From contig NZ_QJRF01000070.1 in the NCBI RefSeq assembly GCF_013393345.1, forward strand, positions 124,001 to 188,000: DNA of 64,000 nt, written 5' to 3'. Origin of the DNA: Pseudomonas taiwanensis. Its GTDB lineage: Bacteria; Pseudomonadota; Gammaproteobacteria; Pseudomonadales; Pseudomonadaceae. Shown here piece after piece: positions 52,484 through 61,745 of the stretch (the first letter of the stretch is position 1; each line of letters begins with the position of its first letter). The notes beneath the pieces are model-generated. The model saw nothing but the letters and a program-made list of their open reading frames with translations. It was not told the DNA's origin and ran no database searches. A program made the translations under genes and the position numbers.

Positions 52484-55400
52484 CTACGCCCCAACCGCGA
52501 AACAGGCATCCAGCCGGCTGTACCCCATGCCCACGCCCTTGTGCACCTTGAGCTGCACCGGGATGCGCTCCTTCAATGCTTCGACGTGGCTGATCACGCC
52601 GATCATCTTGCCGCTGGCATTCAGCGCATCCAGGGCATCGAGGGCGACTTCCAGGGTTTCACCGTCGAGGGTGCCGAAGCCTTCGTCGAGGAACAGCGAA
52701 TCGATGCTGGTCTTGTGGCTGACCAGATCGGACAGCGCCAACGCCAGCGCCAGGCTGACCAGGAAGCTCTCGCCGCCGGACAAGGTCTTGCAGTCGCGGA
52801 CGACATCGGCCTGCCAGGTATCCACTACTTCCAGCTCCAACTCTCCGCCCTGGCGCCGGGCCAACTGATAGCGGCCGTGCAGGCGCTGCAACTGCAGGTT
52901 GGCCAGATGCACGAGGTGGTCCAGGGTCAGCCCCTGGGCGAACTTGCGGTACTTGGCGCCGTCGGCCGATCCCACCAGGCCGTTGAAGCGTTGCCAGAGG
53001 TCGTATTCGGCTTCCTGGCGGGCGATGTCGGCGAACAGGGCCTGTTGGTTCTGTCGGCGCTGCTCGTCGCCGGAGAGCTGGGCACGGATTTCACCCTGTC
53101 GCTGACTGAGCTGGCGCACGCGCTCGCCCAGGGCCTGCCATTCACTCTCCAGCCGCTCGCGATCCAGCTCGCTCTGGGGCTCAGCCTGCAGGCGTTCGGC
53201 CTGGGCTCGGGCGTCGGCCAACAGGGCCTCCGCATCACCCAGTTCGCGGTTCAGGCGCTGTTGCAGCTCCAACAGAACAGTGCGCTCCGCCTCGTCCAGC
53301 AGGGCTGCGAGGAAGGCCGCCTCATCGGCAAAGGGACTGGCCGCCAGGCCCTGGCGCCAGGCATCGAGCTGCACGTGCAACTGGTGCCGGGCTTCCTGGA
53401 CCCGCTGGTCCTGGCTGCGCTCACTGCCCTTGAGCTGGTTCAGCCGCTGTTGTGCAGCGTCCAGCTCGGTCTGCACCAGCGCCAGCGCGGCCTGGGGATC
53501 CTCTACCGGCGCCAGCGGTGTTTGTCCGGTATGCCCGGAAGCCTGCCAGCGGCCTTGCCACAGACGAGCCTGTTCCCGAGCGGCCTCCAGGGCATGCTGC
53601 TGGTCACGCAGGCGGACTTCCAGTTGCTGGCCGGTCGCCTGGTCCTGCTGCCACTGCTGCCACTCGGCTTCGCGTTCGGTGAGCCAGACGTCACCTGCCG
53701 TCGGCAGGCCGTAGCCCAATGTCGCCAGACTGGCGGACAACTGCTCGCGCGCCTCCTCCTGCTCGCGGTCCAGTTGCTCCAGCCGCTGGGCGTTGCCCTG
53801 TTCCTGCTGGCGCAGGCTGGCTTGGTCCTTCTCCAGCAAGGCGAGCTGGCTGGTGCAGTCGTGCAGGACCTTGTCGCGCTGCTGGCGCAGGTCGCGGGCC
53901 GAGATCAGGCCAGCCTTGAGCTGATCCAGTTGTGCCAGTCGATCCTGCAGCGCGTGCAGTTGCTCGGCATGACCTGACAGCTCGGCCTGCAGCGCCGCCA
54001 GGTCCGGCAACTGAAGTTCGAGGGTCTGGCACAGCTCGCGCCATTGCTCCACGTACTGCCGCTGTTCGACTTCGGCGCCCTGCAAGGCTTCGCCCAGCTG
54101 GGCAACCTGCGCTTCCAGGGAAGCCAGGCGATTGCTCAGGGTTTCCCCTTGCTGGCGCACCTCGTCCTGCGCGGCCTTGCAATCCAACAGCCCCTGTTGG
54201 GTGGCGGAGAGGTTGAGGGCCTGGTATTCGGCGATAGCTGGGTGCTCGTGCGAACCGCACAGCGGGCAGGCCTCGCCCGGCTGCAAGGCTGCGCGGTAAG
54301 CCTCCAGTTGCTGGATGCGCTGCTCCTGTTCGAGGAGCTTTTCCTTGTCGGTGATCTGTTGCTTGAGTTCGGCGAAGCGGCGACGTAAGGCGTCGCGCTG
54401 TTCGACCAGGGTTTTCTGCTCGTCCTGCAACGGTTGCAGCTGCTCACGGGCGCGCGATTGGCGCTCGGCCAGTTGCCGGCGTTGCTGGGACAGCTGGTCA
54501 AGGCGCTCTAACAGGCGGCCTCGTTCCAACAATTGCTGCCACTGCGAGCGAAGGGCAGCGTCATCCAGCCCTCCCAGAAGCCCGTCGAGCCGGGCCTGCG
54601 CTTCCGTCTCGCCGTGAAGCGCCTGCGCCTGTTCGGCCCTGGCACTCTCCAGGGCGCCACGGGCCAGGCCGAAGCGCGCTCCCAGTTCGTCGGACTGACG
54701 CTTCAACTCGGCCTGGGCACGTTGCAATCCGCTCAACTCGTCCTGGCGCCTGGCCAGGGCGCCAAATTCCGCCCGCCAGCCCCCCAGATGCTCACCAAGA
54801 CGGGACCGCTGGGGTTGTTCAGCCATCCTCCTTTGCAGGGCTTCTCGCTCGGCCTGGAGGCCTTCAAGGGCATTCTGGCGCGCATCTGCCCATTGCTCGC
54901 CAAACTGGGCGCCCTGCCAGAGCTGGTCGAGGATGCGTTCGGCCAGCGTCTGCAATTCGTGCCGGGTGACGCGCAGCTCGCTTTCACCCTGGTTCAACTG
55001 TTGCTGGGTCCGCTGCCAGTCGCGATACACGGGCAGCAGCTGGCTGGCCGGCTCGCTGGCAGCCAGCCGGGACAATTGCGGCTGCGCCTGTTCCAGGGCG
55101 GCACGGGCAGCCTGGCCCTGTTGTCCGGCTGCCTGTTGGCGGGCCAGGGCCTTGTCCAGTTCGTCGCGCCATTGCCGCTGACGTTGCAGATCGGCCTGGC
55201 GCGTCTGCAGTTGGCGTTCTTCGTCGGCGAGCATGCCGGCTTCCTGCTGCAAGGCCGCGCGGGTGACTTCGTTCAACAGCTCGACACCCTCGGCTCGGGC
55301 GCGCAGTTGGTCCAGTCCGGTCTTCACTTCACGGGTGCGCTCGAATACCCGCTGGGACACGCGCCCGTAGATTTCGGTGCCGGTCAGTTCTTCCAGCAGC

Positions 55401-55912
55401 TCCGCGCGCTGGTTGGCGTTGGCCTCCAGGAAGGCGGCGAAGCCACCCTGGGCCAGCAGCATGGACTTGGTGAAACGCTCGAAATCGAGACCGGTCAGGC
55501 TCTCGGTCAGCTTGAGCTTGTCGTTGATCTTGTCGGTGAGGATTTCCCCATCCAGCACCCGCGCCAGCTCCACCTTGGGTGGCTGCAGGCCGCCATCAGC
55601 CTTGTCGCGGGCACGGCGCTGACTCCAGAAGGCCCGGTAGGCCACGCCCTTCACCTCGAATTCCACCTCGGCCAGGCAGTCCGCGGTGTGACGGGTCATC
55701 AGCTCGTTGATGCTGGCCGATACGGTGCCCATGCGAGGCGTGCGGTGATAGAGCGCAAGGCAGATGGCGTCCAACAGGGTCGTCTTGCCGGCACCGGTAG
55801 GTCCGGTAATGGCGAACAGGCCGTTGCCAGCGAAGGGTTCGCCGGTGAAATCGACCTTCCACTCGCCCTTGAGCGAATTGAGATTCTTCAGGCGCAGGCT
55901 GAGGATCTTCAT
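52484..55912 (-). CDS. sbcC: exonuclease subunit SbcC
   Basis: ATPase subunit of the SbcCD (bacterial Rad50/Mre11) nuclease, which cuts hairpins and protein-blocked DNA ends. 1142 residues. Walker A GPTGAGKTTLLDAI near residue 38; long Gln/Leu/Arg-rich coiled-coil arms (about 180-540 and 560-960); zinc hook CPLCGSHEHP near 547; ABC signature LSGGESFLVSLALALALSDL; Walker B region DSLFLDEGFGTLDGE. The ATG at 55912 follows GGAGG, overlaps the sbcD stop by 4 bases, and is translationally coupled. Confidence 0.97.
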   Translation of the reverse strand: MKILSLRLKNLNSLKGEWKVDFTGEPFAGNGLFAITGPTGAGKTTLLDAICLALYHRTPRMGTVSASINELMTRHTADCLAEVEFEVKGVAYRAFWSQRRARDKADGGLQPPKVELARVLDGEILTDKINDKLKLTESLTGLDFERFTKSMLLAQGGFAAFLEANANQRAELLEELTGTEIYGRVSQRVFERTREVKTGLDQLRARAEGVELLNEVTRAALQQEAGMLADEERQLQTRQADLQRQRQWRDELDKALARQQAAGQQGQAARAALEQAQPQLSRLAASEPASQLLPVYRDWQRTQQQLNQGESELRVTRHELQTLAERILDQLWQGAQFGEQWADARQNALEGLQAEREALQRRMAEQPQRSRLGEHLGGWRAEFGALARRQDELSGLQRAQAELKRQSDELGARFGLARGALESARAEQAQALHGETEAQARLDGLLGGLDDAALRSQWQQLLERGRLLERLDQLSQQRRQLAERQSRAREQLQPLQDEQKTLVEQRDALRRRFAELKQQITDKEKLLEQEQRIQQLEAYRAALQPGEACPLCGSHEHPAIAEYQALNLSATQQGLLDCKAAQDEVRQQGETLSNRLASLEAQVAQLGEALQGAEVEQRQYVEQWRELCQTLELQLPDLAALQAELSGHAEQLHALQDRLAQLDQLKAGLISARDLRQQRDKVLHDCTSQLALLEKDQASLRQQEQGNAQRLEQLDREQEEAREQLSASLATLGYGLPTAGDVWLTEREAEWQQWQQDQATGQQLEVRLRDQQHALEAAREQARLWQGRWQASGHTGQTPLAPVEDPQAALALVQTELDAAQQRLNQLKGSERSQDQRVQEARHQLHVQLDAWRQGLAASPFADEAAFLAALLDEAERTVLLELQQRLNRELGDAEALLADARAQAERLQAEPQSELDRERLESEWQALGERVRQLSQRQGEIRAQLSGDEQRRQNQQALFADIARQEAEYDLWQRFNGLVGSADGAKYRKFAQGLTLDHLVHLANLQLQRLHGRYQLARRQGGELELEVVDTWQADVVRDCKTLSGGESFLVSLALALALSDLVSHKTSIDSLFLDEGFGTLDGETLEVALDALDALNASGKMIGVISHVEALKERIPVQLKVHKGVGMGYSRLDACFAVGA

Positions 55913-57129
55913 GCCTGGCCCTCCTGCAATTCGGCCAGCACTTCGCGGTGCAGCCCCTGGAGTCGCTGCCGCAGCTCCTGCTCCAGCTCTTCGCTTTCCA
56001 GGCGTTTGTCGAACACCTCTTGCGGATTCAGCTCATCGAGGGTTTCCCGTGCCTCACGTTGCAGGCCAGCCTGGGCCGCGCCGCGGTCGCGGCGAATGCG
56101 CAACACCTCCACCGGCAGGCCATCGCAGAGCACCGCAAGACGCGCTTGCAGGTCGTTGAGGTAGTCGTCGGTGCTGATCTGCACTTCCACCCAAACCGGT
56201 TGTTCCGGGCTGCCGTCCCGCGCCACTTCGGCGAACAGGGCCGGCAACTCCGTCAGGCTGCCACGCAACGAGTAGAGGGGCTGGAAGCGCGGTACCGCCA
56301 GGGCCTCCACCTTGTGCAGGCCAATGCTGTCCAGCTCCACCAGCAGCACTTCCTTCTGCTGCCTCGCTTCGTCGAAAGACAGCGGAATGGGCGAGCCGCA
56401 ATAGCGGATGTGGTCCAGACCGCCCACCTTCTGCGGCCTGTGGATATGTCCGAGGGCGATGTAGTCGGCCGCCGGGAAGGCGCTGGTGGGGAAGGCTTCC
56501 AGCGCACCGACGTAGATTTCCCGCACCGACTCGCTCGCGCTGGCGCCCACGGTGGTCAGGTGGCCGGTAGCGACGATGGGCAGGCCGCCGCCCAGTTCGG
56601 CACGGCGCTGTTCGGCGAGGGCGAACAGTTGCTGATAGTGATCCTGGATAGCCTGCTGCAGGGACAGCTGCTTGTCCGCGGCGCTCTGCCCGGGCTGGCT
56701 CTGCAGCACATCGCGCGGACGAATGAAGGGAATTGCGCAGAGAATCGCCCCCGGTTCGCCGGAGCGGCGCTTGAGCACCAGCAGTTGCTCGTCCGGTTCC
56801 ACGCCCACCGCCGGCACCACCCGCGTGTCCAGTTGCGCCAGCAGCGTGCGGCTCTCGCCGAGCATCGCGACCGAATCGTGGTTTCCGCCGAGCACCACCA
56901 GGCTGGCGCCGGCGTCCCGCAGTTCGACGATGAACTGGTTGTATTGCTCGCGGGCGTAGCTGGGCGGTGCGCCGGTGTCGAACACATCCCCGGCGATCAG
57001 TACCGCGTCGACCTCGCGTTCACGTACCTGCTCGATCAGCCAGCGACAGAAGGCCTGGTGCTCGGCCTGGCGGGTCTTGCCCATGAAGTGCTGGCCCAGG
57101 TGCCAGTCGGAGGTATGGAGAATGCGCAT
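55909..57129 (-). CDS. sbcD: exonuclease subunit SbcD
   Basis: Mre11-type nuclease subunit. 406 residues. Metallophosphoesterase motifs in order: HTSDWHLGQHF, LIAGDVFDTGAPPSYA, VLGGNHDSVAML, VATGHLTTVGA, ALGHIHRPQKV, and YCGSPIPLSFDEA. The C-terminal region (about 300-406) includes the capping and SbcC-binding helices. The ATG at 57129 has only a weak Shine-Dalgarno. Confidence 0.97.
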   Translation of the reverse strand: MRILHTSDWHLGQHFMGKTRQAEHQAFCRWLIEQVREREVDAVLIAGDVFDTGAPPSYAREQYNQFIVELRDAGASLVVLGGNHDSVAMLGESRTLLAQLDTRVVPAVGVEPDEQLLVLKRRSGEPGAILCAIPFIRPRDVLQSQPGQSAADKQLSLQQAIQDHYQQLFALAEQRRAELGGGLPIVATGHLTTVGASASESVREIYVGALEAFPTSAFPAADYIALGHIHRPQKVGGLDHIRYCGSPIPLSFDEARQQKEVLLVELDSIGLHKVEALAVPRFQPLYSLRGSLTELPALFAEVARDGSPEQPVWVEVQISTDDYLNDLQARLAVLCDGLPVEVLRIRRDRGAAQAGLQREARETLDELNPQEVFDKRLESEELEQELRQRLQGLHREVLAELQEGQA

Positions 57130-57240
57130 CGGGAATCACGGTGAAGGAACGGAAATGCGGGCAACCCTGTCATTTCCTTCGCGGCCTGGCAACCACGGAG
57201 CCGCTATCCTTCCCAGCATTCGCTGCAGACAAGGACTGAC

Positions 57241-58575
57241 ATGCAACGCATCTTTCGTGACATCAAGATCATGCTCCTGGCCAACCTCTGGCTGATCCCG
57301 GTGATGGCGGCACTGGTGGGTGCGCTCTTCTATTTCGTCGCGCCACCACCGCCCATGCACGCACGGCTGGCGACCGGAGGCCCCTCGGGCGGCTACAACG
57401 CGTTTGGCGAGAAGCTCAAGGAGGAACTGGCCAAACAAGGCTTCGAGCTGGAACTGGTGCGCAGTACGGGCTCACTGGACAACCTGGCGAAGCTGCAAAG
57501 CGGCGAAGTGGATATCGCCCTGGTCCAGAGTGGCCAGGAACTCACCCTGAGCCCGAAGCAGCGCCAGCACCTTCACGGTCTCGGTGTGATGTACCAGGAG
57601 CCGCTCTGGCTGTTCAAACGCAAGGAACTGGATGTCGACAGCATGGCCGACCTGCTGCAGCTGCGGATCGCCATCGGTGCCCCGAACAGCGGCACCCGCT
57701 CGGTCAGCGACGCGCTCCTCGCCGCCAACCAGATCAGCCCCGAGCGCTATCCGCCACAGTGGCAGCCCATCAGCGGCAGCTCGGCGGCCAACGCCCTGCT
57801 CGGCGGTGAACTGGACGCTGGCTTCTTCCTCGGCCCGGCAGAAAGCGCCGTGGTGCAGCGCCTGGCGGCCAGCCCGGAGTTGGACCTGGTCAATCTGCGT
57901 CGTAGCGCCGCCTATCGCGCGCGACTGCCCTACCTGACCAAGCTGGAAGTGGGCGAAGGCCTGCTCAACCTCGCCAGCAACAGCCCCTCGCGTGACATTC
58001 GCACCCTCGCCCCAGTGGCCACGCTGGTAGCCAACGACGAGTTCCATCCCTCGCTCACGCCGCTGATCCTCGAAGCAGCCCGCGAAGTGATGAAGAACGG
58101 CACCCTGCTCGATCCGCCTGGCACCTATCCGAGCGCCAAGCCGCAGATGCTCGCCAGCCTGGACGAAGCCGATTACTACTACGAGAAGGGTTTGCCGATC
58201 CTGCAGCGCTACCTGCCCTTCCGCATCGCCTCGCTGGCCGACCGTTACATCATCCTGCTGATTCCGTTGCTGGTGATCATGATTCCGCTGAGCAAGGCGA
58301 TAGGCCCGATCTACCGCTGGCGCATCCGCGCGCGCATCTACCGCTGGTACAAATATCTGCGCGAAATCGACCGCAAGCTGGACAGGGGCACGCCGCCGGA
58401 ACAACTGGCCAACGAGATCGACCAGCTCGAGAAGCTGGAACAGCGCCTGGCGAAGGTCGAAGTGCCGCTGTCGTACTCCAACGAGTTGTACGACCTGCAT
58501 GTGCACCTGCGCTATGTGATCGAGCGCCGGCAGGCGGTGCAGAGACGGCAGGCAGCCGAAGAGCAGGTCGGGTAA
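57241..58575 (+). CDS. orphan TAXI-family solute-binding protein with two membrane helices
   Basis: 444 residues. N-terminal helix (LLANLWLIPVMAALVGALFY, about 12-33) likely anchors rather than being cleaved. The TAXI domain (about 41-320) shows LATGGPSGGYNAFGEKLKEE, STGSLDNLAKLQSGEVDIAL and IGAPNSGTRSVSDALL. A second helix (about 336-356, IILLIPLLVIMIPLSK) is followed by a basic, coiled-coil-prone tail of about 85 residues. TAXI proteins normally bind glutamate or similar and work with DctQM-type permeases, none of which is here. The domain lies in the periplasm with both ends inside. ATG preceded by AAGGA. Confidence 0.85.
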   Translation: MQRIFRDIKIMLLANLWLIPVMAALVGALFYFVAPPPPMHARLATGGPSGGYNAFGEKLKEELAKQGFELELVRSTGSLDNLAKLQSGEVDIALVQSGQELTLSPKQRQHLHGLGVMYQEPLWLFKRKELDVDSMADLLQLRIAIGAPNSGTRSVSDALLAANQISPERYPPQWQPISGSSAANALLGGELDAGFFLGPAESAVVQRLAASPELDLVNLRRSAAYRARLPYLTKLEVGEGLLNLASNSPSRDIRTLAPVATLVANDEFHPSLTPLILEAAREVMKNGTLLDPPGTYPSAKPQMLASLDEADYYYEKGLPILQRYLPFRIASLADRYIILLIPLLVIMIPLSKAIGPIYRWRIRARIYRWYKYLREIDRKLDRGTPPEQLANEIDQLEKLEQRLAKVEVPLSYSNELYDLHVHLRYVIERRQAVQRRQAAEEQVG

Positions 58576-58637
58576 ACTGGCGCACTTTTCCTGCCGGCGC
58601 GTCCTCGCGCCGGATGTGCCCCTGAGAGCGAAGATCC

Positions 58638-59645
58638 ATGCCCATCCGCCACTGCATCGTTCACTTCATCGACAAGAAGCCCGACGGCAGCGCCGCCGTG
58701 CTGCATGCCCGGGATAGCGAACTGGGCGCGTCCCAGGCCATGGAAAACCTCCTGGCTGATCTCAACGAAAGCTACAACGCCAAGCAAGGCAAGGCCTGGG
58801 GCTTCTTCTTCGAGGAGTCCGGCGCCTATCCCTTCAGTGGCTGGCTGAAGGAGTACCAGGACGGCGCCCGCGACTTCACCGCCTTCAGCCGCCAGGCCGT
58901 GGAGCACCTGCAGAAGCTGATGGAGGAATCCAACCTCTCCACCGGCGGGCACGTGCTGTTCGCCCATTACCAGCAAGGCATGACCGATTACCTGGCCATC
59001 GCCCTGCTGCACCACAGCGAAGGCGTCGCCGTGACCGACTCGCTGGAAGTGACGCCCGCCAAGCACCTGGACCTGGGCCAGCTGCACCTGGCAGCGCGCA
59101 TCAATATTTCCGAGTGGCAGAACAACCAGCAGTCGAAGCAGTACATCTCCTTCATCAAGGGCAAGAACGGCAAGAAAGTCTCGGACTATTTCCGCGACTT
59201 CATCGGCTGCCAGGAAGGTGTCGACCCGCCGAGCGAAACGCGCACCCTGCTCAAGGCCTTCAGTGACTTCGTGGAAAGCGAAGACCTGGCCGAGGAACAG
59301 GCCCGCGAAAAGACCAAGACCCTGGTCGATTACGCCACCACCCAGGCCAAGATGGGCGAACCCATCACCCTCGACGAACTGTCCGGACTGATCGACGAAG
59401 ACCGCCCGCGCGCTTTCTATGAGCACATCCGCAACAAGGACTACGGGCTGTCGCCGGAGATTCCGCCGGACAAGCGCACCCTCAGCCAGTTCCAGCGCTT
59501 CACCGGTCGTGCCGAGGGCCTGTCGATCAGCTTCGAAGCCCACTTGCTGGGCTCGAAGATCGAATACGACGAAGGCCGCGACATGCTGATCATTCGTCAG
59601 TTGCCGACTCAGCTGAAAGACCAGTTGAAACGGCGCAAGGACTGA
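58638..59645 (+). CDS. yejK: nucleoid-associated protein YejK/NdpA
   Basis: 335 residues. Family features: [20 protein letters not shown] start, [58 protein letters not shown] and the highly basic C-terminus. Homologues (E. coli YejK, P. aeruginosa NdpA) associate with the nucleoid; YejK has been linked to topoisomerase IV. Start ATG with GAGAGCGAAGA upstream. A strong terminator follows. Confidence 0.95.
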   Translation: MPIRHCIVHFIDKKPDGSAAVLHARDSELGASQAMENLLADLNESYNAKQGKAWGFFFEESGAYPFSGWLKEYQDGARDFTAFSRQAVEHLQKLMEESNLSTGGHVLFAHYQQGMTDYLAIALLHHSEGVAVTDSLEVTPAKHLDLGQLHLAARINISEWQNNQQSKQYISFIKGKNGKKVSDYFRDFIGCQEGVDPPSETRTLLKAFSDFVESEDLAEEQAREKTKTLVDYATTQAKMGEPITLDELSGLIDEDRPRAFYEHIRNKDYGLSPEIPPDKRTLSQFQRFTGRAEGLSISFEAHLLGSKIEYDEGRDMLIIRQLPTQLKDQLKRRKD

Positions 59646-59650
59646 TAACG

Positions 59651-59682
59651 ACGAAGCCCGGCAGATGCCGGGCTTCGTTTTT
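59651..59682 (+). terminator. rho-independent terminator of yejK
   Basis: GAAGCCCGGCA, 2-base gap, TGCCGGGCTTC then GTTTTT. Confidence 0.92.
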
Positions 59683-59684
59683 CC

Positions 59685-59782
59685 TGTGGGAGCGAATTCA
59701 TTCGCGAATGCAGCCCGCAGGGCTGCCCCTCGGAGCAATGGGGCTGCTGCGCAGCCCTTTCGCGAATGAATTCGCTCCCACA
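59685..59782. repeat. REP-like long inverted repeat, type C
   Basis: TGTGGGAGCGAATTCATTCG at the left and CGAATGAATTCGCTCCCACA at the right are exact complements, with GGCTGCTGCGCAGCC-type hairpins inside. Related to the type A and E elements. Confidence 0.85.
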
Positions 59783-59805
59783 ACAGAAATGAAGTTATCC
59801 CCGGC

Positions 59806-60741
59806 TCAGCGAGCCTCGATACGGAACCCCAGCCGTGGTACGTGCACATGCACCACGCCGGCGCGCTCGTCCTGGCGGCGCAGGATGATCTCCTCACGGC
59901 CGACGAACATCAGTTCGCCTTCCACCGGATCGACGCCGTAGTCCGTAGCTGCCACCAATACCTTCTGGCCGGGCGCGAAGCCGTTGGGATCGACGAAGTC
60001 CTCGACGGGCAAGGCGGCCGGAGTGGCCTGGCGAGCGATTTCAATCGCCTCCGCGGCAGACAGCGGACTACTCGCGCCCTCGCCGAATCCCAGCACGCGG
60101 CCGAACCAGGCCGCCACTTCCGGATAGTCGTCCACCAGCGGCGCGGTAACCGGCGTGGCCTTGAGGAACCACAGGCAGTGGGCCAGGGAAAAATCAGCCA
60201 CCGACGGTTCGCCGAAGAGGAAGTCGCCTTCGCTGCGTTCCAGTTGGTCCTGCAGTCGCCCCATCAGCACCGGCCAGTTACTGCGGGCCTGGTCTGCCGG
60301 CAGGCGAGTCGAGCTGCCGCCGGAGAACAGCTTGGCGCGGTCGGCGAGGAAAGCCTGCTGCACCGCTGGCGGCAGTTGGCCTATGCGCACGGCCATGGAT
60401 TCGGGCTGGAACACCAGGGTCACGGCGTGCTGGAAGACCACCGAGTCCACCCACAGGGCGAAGCTCGCAACGTTGAACTCCTGCCCCTCCGGGAACAGCG
60501 CCGGACCGGCCTTTTCCTGCTCCAGCCGACGGGCGATCAATGCGGTGTCGCAGTAGATGTCGGCGCCCACCTGCAAAACCGGCGTCTTGCGGTAGCCGCC
60601 GGTCAGCGCCATCAGATCGGGCTTGGGCAGAATCCGTGGGATCTCTACCGAGCGCCACGACAGTTGCTTGTAACCGAGCATCAGCCGCGCCTTCTTGGCG
60701 AAGGGCGAGGGTTCGTAATGGTGCAGGATGAGTTCGGACAT
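59806..60741 (-). CDS. glutathione S-transferase-like protein with a C-terminal extension
   Basis: 311 residues. The thioredoxin-like GST domain (1-80) shows LHHYEPSPFAKKARLML, GGYRKTPVLQVGADIYCDTA (cis-Pro and the acidic glutathione contact). The helical GST_C domain covers about 90-215 (FLFGEPSVADFSLAHCLWFL). An unusual beta-rich C-terminal segment of about 85 residues follows (GQKVLVAATDYGVDPVEGEL, IILRRQDERAGVVHVHVPRL). Catalytic Ser/Tyr is uncertain: SPFAKK gives a candidate Ser. Cytoplasmic. ATG preceded by GGAG. Confidence 0.85.
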   Translation of the reverse strand: MSELILHHYEPSPFAKKARLMLGYKQLSWRSVEIPRILPKPDLMALTGGYRKTPVLQVGADIYCDTALIARRLEQEKAGPALFPEGQEFNVASFALWVDSVVFQHAVTLVFQPESMAVRIGQLPPAVQQAFLADRAKLFSGGSSTRLPADQARSNWPVLMGRLQDQLERSEGDFLFGEPSVADFSLAHCLWFLKATPVTAPLVDDYPEVAAWFGRVLGFGEGASSPLSAAEAIEIARQATPAALPVEDFVDPNGFAPGQKVLVAATDYGVDPVEGELMFVGREEIILRRQDERAGVVHVHVPRLGFRIEAR

Positions 60742-60777
60742 TGCAGGGCTCCGCTGCGATTGTGATGAGGCCGGAGC

Positions 60778-61131
60778 TTATCCGGTCACTTGGTCGAGGC
60801 CTATCCTTTCGGCGCGCACCCAGTCCTCTATCAGCGACTCTTTGACCGCCTTCTTCATGCGCTTGATGGCGATCTCGCGGCGCAAGGCCTCGCTCTTGTC
60901 GGCGCAGGCCTCGATGAACACCAGGGCCTGGGCCGGGCTGGAATGGAAGAACCGTGCGCCCTTGCCGCTCTGGTGCTGGGCGAAACGTCGCTGCGGGTCG
61001 TCGCTGATGCCGCAGTAGAGGGCACCGTTCTCGGCGCGCACCAGATAGACGTACCAGAGCTTGGCGGCGGGGGCGGATTCGGATTGCTCGGGCATTGCGG
61101 GGTCCTGAGGAAAGGCCGCCGCATTAGGCAT
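60778..61131 (-). CDS. GIY-YIG nuclease-domain protein (YhbQ/UPF0213 type)
   Basis: 117 residues. A single GIY-YIG domain: [20 protein letters not shown] (with the two Tyr of the name), the catalytic Arg in [16 protein letters not shown], and the conserved Glu in [15 protein letters not shown]. Small stand-alone proteins of this type are common in proteobacteria and may act on DNA; most are uncharacterised. An in-frame ATG at 61095 preceded by AGGA would remove 12 variable residues and is as likely as the start given. Confidence 0.88.
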   Translation of the reverse strand: MPNAAAFPQDPAMPEQSESAPAAKLWYVYLVRAENGALYCGISDDPQRRFAQHQSGKGARFFHSSPAQALVFIEACADKSEALRREIAIKRMKKAVKESLIEDWVRAERIGLDQVTG

Positions 61132-61143
61132 TGCCTCACCTGA

Positions 61144-61629
61144 TCAAGACAAGTCCTTCAATGCCCCGGCTCGATACGCCGCAAGGCCTCGCGCCGCTTG
61201 CTCGCGGATGGCGTTCTGCACCGGCGGCAACCAGCCCAGCAGCGTCCCCTTGGCACCCAGGGCCTGACGGGCCCAGCGCCAGAGATCGAAGCTGTCGTGG
61301 TGCTCGATGATCTTGCCGTCGGAAAAGAGAAAGCGCGCCTGGATACGGTTCTCCACCATTCGCCCGGTCTGACTGAAAAGGTAGGTGGCGACCCAGTTGG
61401 CGCGCCCGGAGAGGTCGTCCGCTTCGACGCCGTCGAAGGTCAGGCTGAACCGCTGCGCACGGCTGGCGAGCATGCGCCACATGTCAGCGGCTTCCTGGCC
61501 ATTGAGATCGGTGAACACCGGGTCGCTGAAGTGCACATCCGGGCTGTAGCAGGCGGCCATGGCCTCAGCATCGAGCTGCTGGAAGGCCTGGTAGAAGCGG
61601 GTGATGAGTTCAGCATTGGGGTGAGCCAT
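61144..61629 (-). CDS. SnoaL/NTF2-like fold protein
   Basis: 161 residues. Cone-shaped alpha+beta NTF2 fold: AELITRFYQAFQQLDAEAMA, CYSPDVHFSDPVFTDLNGQE, WRMLASRAQRFSLTFDGVEA, ATYLFSQTGRMVENRIQARF, and KIIEHHDSFDLWRWARQALG. The family includes small isomerases, hydratases and ligand-binding proteins; function cannot be inferred from sequence. I chose the ATG at 61629 with GGAG 6 bases upstream. It is divergent from a GlxA-type regulator across 116 bases and 12 bases upstream of the GIY-YIG gene. Confidence 0.85.
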   Translation of the reverse strand: MAHPNAELITRFYQAFQQLDAEAMAACYSPDVHFSDPVFTDLNGQEAADMWRMLASRAQRFSLTFDGVEADDLSGRANWVATYLFSQTGRMVENRIQARFLFSDGKIIEHHDSFDLWRWARQALGAKGTLLGWLPPVQNAIREQAARGLAAYRAGALKDLS

Positions 61630-61745
61630 GGACAACTCCGACAAGACTGTATGACTAGCAGTATTGACCCGAATGGCCCGGAGGGCGATTGGCGGCATTG
61701 CCAACTTTGTGTCAATAATCGCCAACCCTATCTAGAGTCCAATCC

